From Burkholderia cenocepacia (GTDB taxonomy: Bacteria > Pseudomonadota > Gammaproteobacteria > Burkholderiales > Burkholderiaceae), in assembly GCF_900446215.1 (NCBI RefSeq), contig NZ_UAQZ01000001.1, forward strand, positions 992,001 through 1,056,000: a DNA stretch of 64,000 nt. Reading direction: 5' to 3'. The notes beneath the pieces are model-generated. The model did no database searches, was not told the DNA's origin, and saw only the letters and a list, made by a program, of their open reading frames with translations. Below, piece after piece: positions 52,538 to 64,000 of this stretch; the first letter of the stretch is position 1, and the number at the start of each line of letters is the position of its first letter. The position numbers were made by a program, and so were the translations under genes.

Positions 52538-54439
52538 TTACGCGTAAATCACGTCGGGATCGCGCCGCGCCGGGTCGTACAGTGCTTCGATCGCCGCCGC
52601 GCGATGCTTCTGCACGGCCGCCTGGTTCAGCGAACCCTTGTCGGTCACCTCGCCGAGATCGAGCGACGGCGGCGTGTCGATCAGCCGGATTCGCGCGACG
52701 AACGTCGACCCGCCGCTCGCGTTCCGGTTCAGCGCGGCAAGCCACGCCGCGAACGCCGCGCGCACGGCCGGCGCGCGCAGCACGTCGGTCACCGATGCGT
52801 CCGCGGCGAGCCCTGCCAGCGCACGGCACGCGTCGACACGCGGAAACACCAGCAAGCCGATGTCGTCGCGATTGATCCCGGTGACGACCACGTCCTGCAC
52901 GTACGGCGCACCCGTCGACACCGCATTCGCGCGCAATGGCCCGACGCTGACGAACGTGCCGCTGCTCAGCTTGAAATCCTCGGTCAGCCGCCCGTCGAAC
53001 AGCAGCCCGAGTTCCGGCCGCGCCGGATCGGCGAAGACGCCTGCGTCGCCGCTGCGGTAGTAGCCTTCGTCGTCGAACACGTCGCGCGGATCGACGTCCG
53101 CGTGCCAGTAGCCGCGCATCACGTTCGGCCCCTTGAAGCGCAGTTCGTGCTTGCCGCCGCACGGCACCAGCTTCGCGTCGCAGCCGGGCGCGGGCAGCCC
53201 GATATACCCGGCGCGCATCAGCGGCCCCGTCGTGAACAGGCACGACGGCGACGCCTCCGTCATCCCGAGGCCGGCCATGATCCGGATGCGCTCGCCGCAA
53301 TGCGCTTCGGTCACGCGATCGAGCCGGTCCCACGCGGCCTGCGACAGCCCCGCGCCGCCGAAGAAATACAGCTTCACGCGCGAGAAGAACGTGTCGCGCA
53401 ATTCGGCATCGCGTTCGAGCGCGGCGGTCAGTTCCTCCCAGCCCTTCGGCACGTTGAAGTAGATCGTCGGCGCGATCTCGCGCAGGTTGCGCACGGTTTC
53501 GTCGAAGCGGCCGGGCACCGGGCGACCGTCGTCGATATACAGCGTGCCGCCGTTGTACAGCGCGATGCCGAGGTTGTGACTGCCGCCGAACGTGTGATTC
53601 CACGGCAGCCAGTCGACCAGCACCGGCGGCTCGCGTGTCAGTTCCGGCATCGTCTGGCGCAGCATCTGCTGGTTGCTGCACAGCATCCGGTGCGTGGTCG
53701 GCACGGCCTTCGGCTGCTTCGTCGAACCGGACGTGAACAGGATCTTCGCGAGATGGTCGGGGCCGACCGCCTCGTGAATCGCGTCGATCGTGCGCGGGGC
53801 GGTGGCGAGCAGGCGCGACAGCGGCACCGCGCGGCCCTCGGCATCGACATCGGCATCGTGCGCGACGATCAGCGCCGCATCGGCCGGCAACGTCGCATCG
53901 AGCGCCCGCGCGAACGGCGCGCGTTCGGCGACGAACACCGCGCCCGGCCGCAGCACGCCGAGCGTGTGACGCAGCTTGCCGTAGTCGGTCGACACCAGCG
54001 AATACGCGGGCGAGATCGGCGAGTACGGCACGCCGGCCAGCATCGCCGCGAACATCAGCTGCAGATGCTCGAGGTCGTTGCCGGACAGCACCGCGAGCGG
54101 GCGCTCGGCCGACAGCCCGAGATCGACGAGGCCCTGGCCGAGCGCGCGGGCGCGTTCGAGCATCCGCGCGTACGTGATCTCGATCCAGCGGCCGTCGGCA
54201 CCGCGCCGCGCGGCCAGCACGCGGTCCGGATGCGCTTGCGCGCCGCGCACGAGGCAGTCGGTGACGCGAGTCGGATAATCGCCGAGCGGTTCGCGCGAGC
54301 GCAGGTACCAGGTACCGTCGTCGGCGCGGCAAATCTCGGCCGAGCCGACCGCGACGGCGGCCGCGCGATAGCGCACGGCGCCCGTGTCGTTCATCGGGCC
54401 GCTGGCGGGCGTCTCAACATTCATCGTCGGCTCGCTCAT
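52538..54439 (-). CDS. fcs: Feruloyl-CoA synthase
   Basis: A 633-aa acyl-adenylate ligase. The adenylation motif ILFTSGSTKQPKAVPTTH, the WLPWNHTFGGSHNLG block and MAGLGMTEASP are typical of Fcs-type ligases, and FKGPNVMRGYWHADVDPRDVF precedes the C-terminal hinge (LLFDGRLTEDFKLSSGTFVSV). It activates ferulate, p-coumarate or caffeate to the CoA thioester. Its ATG overlaps the stop of vdh (ATGA), so it is translationally coupled as third gene of ech-vdh-fcs. Confidence 0.92.
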   Translation of the reverse strand: MSEPTMNVETPASGPMNDTGAVRYRAAAVAVGSAEICRADDGTWYLRSREPLGDYPTRVTDCLVRGAQAHPDRVLAARRGADGRWIEITYARMLERARALGQGLVDLGLSAERPLAVLSGNDLEHLQLMFAAMLAGVPYSPISPAYSLVSTDYGKLRHTLGVLRPGAVFVAERAPFARALDATLPADAALIVAHDADVDAEGRAVPLSRLLATAPRTIDAIHEAVGPDHLAKILFTSGSTKQPKAVPTTHRMLCSNQQMLRQTMPELTREPPVLVDWLPWNHTFGGSHNLGIALYNGGTLYIDDGRPVPGRFDETVRNLREIAPTIYFNVPKGWEELTAALERDAELRDTFFSRVKLYFFGGAGLSQAAWDRLDRVTEAHCGERIRIMAGLGMTEASPSCLFTTGPLMRAGYIGLPAPGCDAKLVPCGGKHELRFKGPNVMRGYWHADVDPRDVFDDEGYYRSGDAGVFADPARPELGLLFDGRLTEDFKLSSGTFVSVGPLRANAVSTGAPYVQDVVVTGINRDDIGLLVFPRVDACRALAGLAADASVTDVLRAPAVRAAFAAWLAALNRNASGGSTFVARIRLIDTPPSLDLGEVTDKGSLNQAAVQKHRAAAIEALYDPARRDPDVIYA

Positions 54440-55884
54440 ACCGGGTAATGCCGTGGCGCGGTCTGCACGGTGATCCAGCGCAGCTCGGTGAATTCGGCGA
54501 TCGACGCGCGGCTGCCGAAGCGGCCGTAGCCGCTCGCCTTCGTGCCGCCGAACGGCATCTGCGCTTCGTCGTGCACGGTCGGCCCGTTGATGTGGCAGAT
54601 CCCCGATTCGATTCGGCGCGCGACCGCCATCGCGCGCGCGACGTCGCGGCTGAACACGCTCGCCGACAGCCCGAACTCGCTGTCGTTCGCGAGCGCGACC
54701 GCTTCGTCGTCGTTGTCCGCACGCAGGATCGCGACGACCGGCGCGAACGATTCCTCGCGATACAGGCGCATCTCGGGCGTCACGCCGTCGACGATCGCCG
54801 GCTGCATCGTCGCGCCTTCGACGCGGCAGCCGAGCGGCAGATGCGCACCGTGCGCACGCGCATCCTCGACCAGCGACGCCGCGCGCGTGGCGGCCGACGC
54901 ATCGACCATCGTGCCGAGCGGATGGCCGGCCAGCGGATCGCCGGCAACCAGCGTGCGCGCCTTTGCGGCGAGCCGCTCGACGAGCGCATCGGCGACCGGC
55001 CGCGCGGCGATCACGCGCTCGGTCGACATGCAGATCTGCCCCTGGTTGAAGAACGCGCCGAACGCGATCGCGTCGACGGCTGCATCGAGATCCGCATCGT
55101 CGAGCACCAGCACCGGCGCCTTGCCGCCGAGTTCGAGCAGCACGGGTTTCAGGTGCGCGGCCGCGTGGCGCGCGATGATGCGGCCGACGTGCGTCGACCC
55201 GGTGAAGTTGATCCGCTTTACATGCGGATGCGCGATCATCCGTTCGACAAGCGCCGGTGCATCGGCCGCCGCGTGCGTGATCACGTTGACCACGCCGGCG
55301 CCGAGCCCGGCTTCGTCCAGCACCGCGCCGATCAGCGCGTGCACGCCCGGGCACGCCTCGGACGCCTTCAGCACGACCGTGTTGCCGCACGCAAGCGGCA
55401 TCGCCAGCGCCCGCGTGCCGAGGATCACCGGCGCGTTCCACGGCGCGATGCCGAGCACCACGCCGCACGGCACCCGCATCGCGAGCGCGAGATTGCCCGG
55501 TACGTCGGACGGAATCACGTCGCCGGCGATCTGCGTCGTCATCGACGCGGCCTCGCGCAGCATGTTCGCCGCGAGCGTCACGTTGAAGCCGATCCAGCCG
55601 GGCGTCGCGCCCGTTTCGGCGACGCCGGTCGCGATGATCTCGTCGATGCGCGCGTCCATCAGGTCGGCCGCCTTCAGCAGCAGCCGGCGGCGCTCGGTCG
55701 GCGCGAGCGCCGCCCATGCGGGGAACGCGCGGTGCGCGGCGTCGATCGCCGCGTCGGCGTCGGCGCTGCCGGCCGCCGGCGCGCGCGACGCAAGCGCGCC
55801 CGTCGCGGGGTTGAAGCGGTCGAAGGTGCGGCCGTCGCGGGCGGTGCACCACTCGCCGCCGATCAGCATCCGTCTGTCGGTCAT
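54436..55884 (-). CDS. vdh: Vanillin/hydroxybenzaldehyde dehydrogenase
   Basis: A 482-aa NAD(P)-dependent aldehyde dehydrogenase of the vanillin/salicylaldehyde dehydrogenase group. Catalytic Glu lies in LLELGGKAPVLVLDDADLD and catalytic Cys in FFNQGQICMSTERV. The cofactor motif FTGSTHVGR and the C-terminal MPFGGTKASGYGRFG block are intact. It oxidises the vanillin or 4-hydroxybenzaldehyde made by Ech to the acid. AGGAG precedes ATG 55884. It is second in the ech-vdh-fcs operon. Confidence 0.9.
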   Translation of the reverse strand: MTDRRMLIGGEWCTARDGRTFDRFNPATGALASRAPAAGSADADAAIDAAHRAFPAWAALAPTERRRLLLKAADLMDARIDEIIATGVAETGATPGWIGFNVTLAANMLREAASMTTQIAGDVIPSDVPGNLALAMRVPCGVVLGIAPWNAPVILGTRALAMPLACGNTVVLKASEACPGVHALIGAVLDEAGLGAGVVNVITHAAADAPALVERMIAHPHVKRINFTGSTHVGRIIARHAAAHLKPVLLELGGKAPVLVLDDADLDAAVDAIAFGAFFNQGQICMSTERVIAARPVADALVERLAAKARTLVAGDPLAGHPLGTMVDASAATRAASLVEDARAHGAHLPLGCRVEGATMQPAIVDGVTPEMRLYREESFAPVVAILRADNDDEAVALANDSEFGLSASVFSRDVARAMAVARRIESGICHINGPTVHDEAQMPFGGTKASGYGRFGSRASIAEFTELRWITVQTAPRHYPV

Positions 55885-55955
55885 GTCGTCTCCTGCCTTG
55901 CCTGTCTCTTGCGATTACGCCAGCGGGGAAGCCGGCTGCTGCGTCCGCGCTTGTA

Positions 55956-56786
55956 TCAGCGCTTGTAGGCTTGCAGACCCGGCTTGATCGCCTTGTCGTC
56001 GAGGAACTGCTTCAGCCCCTGTTCGCGGCCGCGCTCCGGGTCGCGCAGTTGCGCCTGGTCGAGCTTCGCATACAGGTAATCCTCGCACTGCTCCCACGTG
56101 AGTTCGCGCGAGCGCTTGAAGCCGTGCTTCGCCGCGCGCAGCACGACCGGGTTCTTGTCCATCAGCCGTGCGGCGAGCGCGATCGTCGCGTCGCGCAGCC
56201 CGGCGAGCGGCACGCTGCTGTTCACGAGGCCCATCTCCGCTGCTTCGACGCCGGTGAACGTGTCGCCGGTCATGATGTAGTGCAGCGCGCGGCGGTGTCC
56301 GACCGTGTCGGCCATCGCCTTGCTGACGAGGTTGCCGGGCGGGATGCCCCAGTTGATCTCCGACAGCCCGAACACCGCTTCGTCGGCCGCGATCGCGAGG
56401 TCGCACGCGACGAGCGGCGAGAACCCGCCGCCGAAGCACCAGCCGTTCACCATCGCGATGGTCGGCTTGCCGTACATCCGCAGGCGGCGCCACTGCCATT
56501 CCGATGCGTCGCGGCGCACCTTTTCCTGCAACGCGTCCGGGCCGCCGTCGATCTCGCGGAAATACTCCTTCAGATCCATGCCGGCCGTCCATGCGGCCCC
56601 CGCGCCGGTCAGCACGAGCACCTTCGCCTCGTCGTCGAACTCGACCGCGTCGAGCACCTGAAGCATCTCCTGGTTCAGCGTGGGGCTCATTGCATTGCGC
56701 TTCTCGGGGCGATTCAACGTCACCCATGCGATGCCGGCCTCCACTTTCACTTCAACGGTCTGCCAGCGGTTGTCGTACTTGCTCAT
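55956..56786 (-). CDS. ech: p-Hydroxycinnamoyl-CoA hydratase/lyase
   Basis: A 276-aa crotonase-fold enzyme, the same length as Pseudomonas HCHL. VTLNRPEKRNAMSPTLNQEM, the oxyanion loop GAGAAWTAGMDLKEYF and GWCFGGGFSPLVACDLAIAADEAVFGLSEINWGIPPG are close to the known enzymes, including the Glu of LSEINWG. It hydrates feruloyl-CoA and cleaves it to vanillin and acetyl-CoA. AGGAA precedes ATG 56786. It leads the operon and has a MarR-type operator in its promoter spacer. Confidence 0.93.
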   Translation of the reverse strand: MSKYDNRWQTVEVKVEAGIAWVTLNRPEKRNAMSPTLNQEMLQVLDAVEFDDEAKVLVLTGAGAAWTAGMDLKEYFREIDGGPDALQEKVRRDASEWQWRRLRMYGKPTIAMVNGWCFGGGFSPLVACDLAIAADEAVFGLSEINWGIPPGNLVSKAMADTVGHRRALHYIMTGDTFTGVEAAEMGLVNSSVPLAGLRDATIALAARLMDKNPVVLRAAKHGFKRSRELTWEQCEDYLYAKLDQAQLRDPERGREQGLKQFLDDKAIKPGLQAYKR

Positions 56787-56850
56787 GTCTGTTCCTGTCG
56801 TTCGTTTCCAGTGCGATTCGGTGCGCAGCCTGCGTGCTGCGGACGACTTC

Positions 56851-56879
56851 ATTTAATATCAGGCTACCTGATATTGCAA
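56851..56879 (-). promoter_or_regulatory. ech promoter with operator inside the 17-bp spacer
   Basis: On the minus strand TTGCAA (56879-56874) and TTAAAT (56856-56851) are spaced by exactly 17 bp. The spacer is nearly all a perfect inverted repeat, AATATCAGG-N3-CCTGATATT (56855-56875). A regulator bound here would block the polymerase; hydroxycinnamoyl-CoA is the usual inducer of such MarR-type repressors. Confidence 0.8.
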
Positions 56880-57021
56880 GCGGCACGAGCGCCGGTGTAA
56901 ACCCGGAGCGGAAACCGGAGAATGCGGCGGGGAAATCAGGGAGCGGTCGGGCGATCGCCAATGGCGCGGACGAAGCGCGCACGGGCCGAACGGGCCCGCG
57001 TCGTGAAAATCGGGGAGGCGC

Positions 57022-57525
57022 TCAGCCGCGCAGGTTGCGCGAGAACAGTTCGAGCGCGCGCTGCACGTGCGTGGCGTCGTCGGCCGGGATGTCGCCGAGC
57101 ATGCGTGCCTCGACCGGCCGCAGCGCGGCTTCGCATTCGCGCAGCATCGCCGCGCCTGCATCGGTCAGCGTCAGCAGGATGATGCGGCCGTGCGACGGGT
57201 CGGCTTCGCGCGTGACGAAACCGCGGGCGGCCATCACGCTCATCACCTCGTTCGCCGATTGCGGCGTGATCCACGAGCGCTCGGCCAGTTGCGCGTTCGA
57301 CGATGCGCCGCGCGCCTCGAGCACCGACAGCGCCGTGTATTGCGCGAGCGTGATGCCGAGCGGCGCGAGCGCGTCGGTCATGTGACGGCGCAGCAGCCGG
57401 TCAAGGCCGCCGATCACGTAGGTCAAACGTTGTTGCACGCGCGCTTTCGGCTTGTCGCCCGTGGCGCGGGCGGCGTCCTTCGCGGCGGGTTTCGAACGGG
57501 CGGGCTTGGTCGGGGTGGAACTCAT
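57022..57525 (-). CDS. MarR-family regulator, likely hydroxycinnamate repressor
   Basis: A 167-aa MarR protein with an Ala/Lys/Pro-rich N-terminal tail of about 30 residues. The winged HTH is at about 60-125 (ITLAQYTALSVLEARGASSNAQLAERSWITPQSANEVMSVMAARGFVTREADPSHGRIILLTLT). It lies upstream of ech on the same strand, and the ATCAGG-N3-CCTGAT operators at 52422 and 56855 are its likely targets, by analogy with FerR/HcaR/CouR-type repressors that release DNA on binding hydroxycinnamoyl-CoA. No copy of the operator is seen before its own start. Confidence 0.88.
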   Translation of the reverse strand: MSSTPTKPARSKPAAKDAARATGDKPKARVQQRLTYVIGGLDRLLRRHMTDALAPLGITLAQYTALSVLEARGASSNAQLAERSWITPQSANEVMSVMAARGFVTREADPSHGRIILLTLTDAGAAMLRECEAALRPVEARMLGDIPADDATHVQRALELFSRNLRG

Positions 57526-57627
57526 GGCGCGTGCTGGATGGAATTGCGAGCCATCTTACCAGCACGCGAAACGTCGTTCTGTCCGGTTGTACGCGACACG
57601 CGCGGTATGCGCGGTCGGCTGCGGCGG

Positions 57628-58536
57628 TCAGCCGTGTGACGCGCGCCGGCCCGCGAACCGCGCGGTCGGCAGCCCCGCGTAGCGCGTCTGCGCGACGAAC
57701 ACGCCGCCCGCGTGCGCATCGCCGGCCAGCGCGTCATCGCTCAGGTCAACACGCGCACTCGTCACATACAGCCGGCCTTCACCGTCGATCGCAACGCAGC
57801 TCGGCTGCGCGGTCGGCACTTCAACGCGATCCGTCTCGACCCCGTCCGGCCCATAACGCACCACGCGCCTGCCGCCCCACTGCGCATTCCACAGCCCACC
57901 GTCGCGATCGACGATCGACCCGTCCGGATCGCCATTGGCATCGATCAGCCGCGCGAACGACCGCACGTTCGCGACGTCGCCACCCGCGCGGTAATCGCAC
58001 ACGAAAATCTCGCGCACCAGCGAATCGCAGAAATACATCTTCGAACCGTCCGGCGAGAACCCGATGCTGTTCGCGATCGCGGCCGGCGGCAACGCGAGCC
58101 GTTCGAGCGTGAGGTCGGGATTGAGGCGATAGAACCCGCCGACCGCGCGCGGCGGCTCGGCGCCTTCGTCCTTCATCCCGAACACGAATGCGCCGGCCCC
58201 GTCGCAGCGCCCGTCGTTGAGCCGCGTCGGCAAGTCGGGCTCGACGTCGACGATCCGCGTGAACGCGCCGCTGCGCAGGTCGAAGAACGCGAGATGGGTC
58301 GCGAGCCCGACGAGCAGCACGTCCGGCTCGTCGGTCAGCGCGAAGCACGCGAGCCGTTCGGGCATCGCCCACTGCGCGAGGTCCGAGCCGTCCGCGCGGC
58401 AGCGCCACAGCCGCGCGCCTTCGATGTCCACCCAATACAGCGCGTGCGTCCTGTCGCACCACGTCGCGCCTTCGCCGAGCGTGTTGCGGCTGTCGGCCAG
58501 CAGCGTCGCCGACGCGGCCGGATGAGTCTGTTGCAT
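57628..58536 (-). CDS. SMP-30/gluconolactonase family lactonase (probable L-arabinolactonase)
   Basis: A 302-aa six-bladed beta-propeller of the SMP-30 family. The metal-binding Glu is in NTLGEGATWCD, and later ligands are in TRLNDGRCDGAGAFVFG (Asn) and FSPDGSKMYFCDS (Asp). Length and sequence suit a sugar lactonase. Its position at the end of an L-arabinose dehydrogenase/dehydratase cluster suggests L-arabino-gamma-lactone as substrate. GGGAG precedes ATG 58536, and it lies 56 nt after the permease gene. Confidence 0.88.
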   Translation of the reverse strand: MQQTHPAASATLLADSRNTLGEGATWCDRTHALYWVDIEGARLWRCRADGSDLAQWAMPERLACFALTDEPDVLLVGLATHLAFFDLRSGAFTRIVDVEPDLPTRLNDGRCDGAGAFVFGMKDEGAEPPRAVGGFYRLNPDLTLERLALPPAAIANSIGFSPDGSKMYFCDSLVREIFVCDYRAGGDVANVRSFARLIDANGDPDGSIVDRDGGLWNAQWGGRRVVRYGPDGVETDRVEVPTAQPSCVAIDGEGRLYVTSARVDLSDDALAGDAHAGGVFVAQTRYAGLPTARFAGRRASHG

Positions 58537-58592
58537 GCCGTCTCCCGATGTCTGATCTGTCGCGTTCGCGGGCGGCCGCGCCATCACCGAAG

Positions 58593-59618
58593 TCAGATCT
58601 TCATCGCGCGCCGCTGGTTGCGACGATACTGGTCGAACAGCACCGCGAGCAACAGAATTCCGCCGCGTATCAGATATTGGTAAAAGGTCGGCACGTTCAG
58701 CAGGCTCATCGCGTCCTGCACGGAACCCATGATCAGCACGCCGACCAGCACGCCGGAGATCGTCGCGACGCCGCCCGTCAGCGACACGCCGCCGAGCACA
58801 CATGCGGAGATCACGCCGAGTTCGAGGCCGACCGACGTCTTCGGGTCGCCGAGGCTCATCCGCGACGCGAGCATCACGCCGGCGAAGCCCGTCACGAGCC
58901 CTTGCAGCACGAACACGGCGATCTTGATGCGCATCACCGGCAGCCCCGCGAGCAGCGCCGCCTCGCCGTTGCCGCCGACGGCCAGTACGTTCTTGCCGAA
59001 CACCGTCTTGCGCAGCAGGAAACCGAACACGACGAAACCGACGATGTTGCTCCAGATCGGATACGAAATACCGAGGAACGACCCGCCGCCGAGATCGAAG
59101 AAGCGCTCTTCCGAGATCATCACCGCGTCGCCGTTCGACGTGATGAACGCGAGCCCGCGCACGACTTCCATCATCGCGAGCGTGACGATCAGCGAGTTGA
59201 TCCGGTAGCGTGCGATCAGCACGCCGTTCACGAGCCCGACCGCCCCACCCGCGAGCACGCCGGCCGCGATACCGAGCACGACGCTGTGCGTCGCGGTGAT
59301 CAGCGTCGACGCGACGACGCCCGAGAACGCGACGATCGATGCGACCGACAGGTCGACCTCGCCGAGCGCGAGCACGAACATCATCGTCACCGCGATCGAG
59401 CCGATCAGCGTGACCGACAGCAACAGGCCCTGGATGTTGCGCGGCGTGAGGAAGTCCGGCACGGTCATCGACAGCACCGCGAACAGCACGAGAAACACCA
59501 TCACGATGCCGGAGCGGTTGATCAGCTGCCACACGCCGCCGCGTGGCCGCGCGGGCGTGGCCGCGGCCGCGGCATCCGGGGACGGGGAAGTACGTTGGGG
59601 TTGCATTGCCTGGCTCAT
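58593..59618 (-). CDS. araH: Sugar ABC transporter permease (AraH-type)
   Basis: A 341-aa BPD_transp_2 (RbsC/XylH/AraH) permease with about ten TM helices after a 30-residue cytosolic N-terminus. The family start NRSGIVMVFLVLFAVLSMTVPDFLTPRNIQGLLLS and the coupling loop AVGGNGEAALLAGLPVMRIKI are present. It pairs with the ATPase encoded 36 nt upstream and the periplasmic protein before that. Assigned to L-arabinose by cluster context; it could also accept galactose or fucose. Confidence 0.9.
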   Translation of the reverse strand: MSQAMQPQRTSPSPDAAAAATPARPRGGVWQLINRSGIVMVFLVLFAVLSMTVPDFLTPRNIQGLLLSVTLIGSIAVTMMFVLALGEVDLSVASIVAFSGVVASTLITATHSVVLGIAAGVLAGGAVGLVNGVLIARYRINSLIVTLAMMEVVRGLAFITSNGDAVMISEERFFDLGGGSFLGISYPIWSNIVGFVVFGFLLRKTVFGKNVLAVGGNGEAALLAGLPVMRIKIAVFVLQGLVTGFAGVMLASRMSLGDPKTSVGLELGVISACVLGGVSLTGGVATISGVLVGVLIMGSVQDAMSLLNVPTFYQYLIRGGILLLAVLFDQYRRNQRRAMKI

Positions 59619-59654
59619 ATCAGTTCACTTGCTTTCCGGTTGAACAGCACGCCG

Positions 59655-61202
<1,548 letters not shown>

Positions 61203-61223
61203 CGCGTTCTCGCCTCGCCCCGC

Positions 61224-62237
61224 TCAGATACCGAGTTCGGCGCGCACGGCCTGCCAGTTCGCGCGCGTCATCAGCTTGCCGCTCGTCTGCGTGTCGGCCG
61301 GCGGCGTCTTGCCGTTGCGGATCCAGTCGACGAGGTTCTGCGTGCTGTCCTTGCCGTGGTTCGTCGAGCTGACCGCGATCGTCCCGTAGAAGCCGGTCGG
61401 CTCCTTCTTCTGGAACTCGGCGAACGCCTCGCCCGCGCCGTTGATGCCGACGCCGATCACGTCGGCCGCCGGAATGTGCAGCTGTTCGGTCGCGCGCACC
61501 GCGCCGAGCACGGTTTCCTCGTTCAGCGCGTAGATCACCCATTTCTTCACGTTCGGATGGCGCGCGAGCACCGGCGCCGCCGCACTGAAGCCGCCTTCGT
61601 CGTCGGTGGTCTTCTGCGGCGCGTCGAAGATGTTTTCCTTGCGGAAGCCGTTCGCGAGCAGCGCCTGCGTCGCGCCGTCGGTGCGCAGCTTCGCGGTCGG
61701 CAGCTCGTAGTTGGTGACACGCAGCGCGCCGACTTCTTCCGGCTTCCAGCCGCGCCGCTTCATCTCGTCGGCGATCGCCTGGCCGACCTGGTTGCCGATC
61801 TTGGTCGCCGACATCCCGAGGTGCGGCACGTTCGGCAGCGGCTTGCCGCTCGAATCGACGAGCTGGTCGTCGACCGTCACGAACTTCATGTTGTAGCGCT
61901 TCGCGCGCGACGCGATCGCCGGCCCGAGACGTACATCCGGCGCGCAGATCACGAAGCCCTGCGCGCCCTGCGAACCGAGGTTGTCGATCGCGGCCAGCAC
62001 CTTCTCGCCGTCCGGCGTGCCGATCTTCACGACCGAGAAATTCTCCTTCTGGCCGAGCGCGGACGCCGCGTTCTGCTCGTTGATGAACCACGCCTGCTCC
62101 GGCATCTTCACGAGGAAGCCGATCTTCAGCGGCGCGTCGGCGTGCGCGGCGCCCTGCATGCCGAGCGGCGCGATGCAGAGCGCGGCCAGCAGCGCGCGCA
62201 GGGTATGGCGGCGAATCGTGTGAGTCGTGCGGTTCAT
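61224..62237 (-). CDS. araF: Periplasmic sugar-binding protein (L-arabinose-binding, AraF-type)
   Basis: A 337-aa type I periplasmic binding protein with signal peptide (MNRTTHTIRRHTLRALLAALCIAPLGMQGAAHA). The mature start LKIGFLVKMPEQAWFINEQNAA recalls E. coli AraF, and FVICAPDVRLGPAIASRAKRYNMKFVTVDDQLVDSSG and WVIYALNEETVLGAVRATEQ supply sugar-binding Asp, Arg and Asn residues. AAAGGAGA precedes ATG 62237. It is third in the cluster and the first transporter gene. Confidence 0.92.
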   Translation of the reverse strand: MNRTTHTIRRHTLRALLAALCIAPLGMQGAAHADAPLKIGFLVKMPEQAWFINEQNAASALGQKENFSVVKIGTPDGEKVLAAIDNLGSQGAQGFVICAPDVRLGPAIASRAKRYNMKFVTVDDQLVDSSGKPLPNVPHLGMSATKIGNQVGQAIADEMKRRGWKPEEVGALRVTNYELPTAKLRTDGATQALLANGFRKENIFDAPQKTTDDEGGFSAAAPVLARHPNVKKWVIYALNEETVLGAVRATEQLHIPAADVIGVGINGAGEAFAEFQKKEPTGFYGTIAVSSTNHGKDSTQNLVDWIRNGKTPPADTQTSGKLMTRANWQAVRAELGI

Positions 62238-62330
62238 GGGTGTCTCCTTTGTATCGGCTGATGCCGTGATGTGTGCCGTAATCAATCATTCGTCGCGCGC
62301 GCTCGTTCGTACCGAAGCGCGCGCGCAGGT

Positions 62331-64000
<1,670 letters not shown>

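Noticed and set aside
52538..55852. Apparent 1104-aa fusion of feruloyl-CoA synthase with an N-terminal extension
   Set aside because: The extension is the off-frame reading of vdh. The true fcs start is the ATG overlapping the vdh stop.

Overview
The window is high-GC DNA with Burkholderia-type gene content. The cable-pilus locus (cblB-A-C-D with the cblS/cblT/cblR regulators), the LysR/SDR/MarR-rich accessory catabolism and the hydroxycinnamate and oxidative L-arabinose clusters all point to a Burkholderia cepacia complex member. The absence of core housekeeping loci suggests a secondary replicon, but this is inference. No rRNA, tRNA, insertion sequence, prophage or CRISPR array was seen.

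Layout. 1-3.2 kb: HlyIII-family membrane protein and the carbon-starvation/pyruvate transporter pair cstA-ybdD. 3.4-9.7 kb: a plus-strand block built around an ECF41-type sigma factor. It contains a DapF-like protein lacking the second catalytic cysteine, the sigma factor, an AhpD-type CMD protein, a secreted cupin, a LysR regulator behind an exact ECF41 promoter (TGTCACA-N16-CGTC), an NAD(P)-binding reductase, an OsmC-like protein and an SDR. 9.8-22.1 kb: PRC-barrel protein, then the cable-pilus locus with response regulator cblR, two BvgS-like hybrid kinases facing each other (cblT, cblS), and cblD, cblC, cblA and cblB. 22.4-29.9 kb: DAHP synthase, secretory lipase, two unassigned proteins, YceH, an SDR and a MOSC protein. 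29.9-32.3 kb: DHDPS-family and class II aldolase genes divergent from an XRE-cupin regulator, with a perfect operator palindrome between them. 32.4-39.3 kb: HutC-family regulator, PhyH-type dioxygenase, orphan amino-acid-type binding protein, LysR, NTF2-like protein and two tandem cytosine-deaminase-like amidohydrolases. 39.8-43.2 kb: glycine-zipper lipoprotein, GNAT and a Tat-exported GH28 polygalacturonase. 43.5-48.1 kb: class III aminotransferase, M20 amidohydrolase, diaminopropionate ammonia-lyase and an Lrp regulator. 48.1-57.5 kb: a hydroxycinnamate ester regulon (tannase/feruloyl esterase lipoprotein, porin, aromatic acid MFS, fcs, vdh, ech, MarR) with two copies of one inverted-repeat operator. 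57.6-64.0 kb: oxidative L-arabinose cluster (lactonase, AraHGF ABC importer, Gfo/Idh dehydrogenase, DHDPS-type dehydratase cut by the window edge).

How they fit together. The last 20 kb reads as plant cell-wall use: pectin cleavage, release and import of ferulate/coumarate, CoA-dependent side-chain removal to vanillin-type aldehydes, and L-arabinose uptake and oxidation. The best candidate for an under-described system is the ECF41 block. The most complete regulatory story is the cable-pilus locus, where one kinase has an HPt domain and its paralogue does not, and an intrinsic terminator separates the pilin from the usher.
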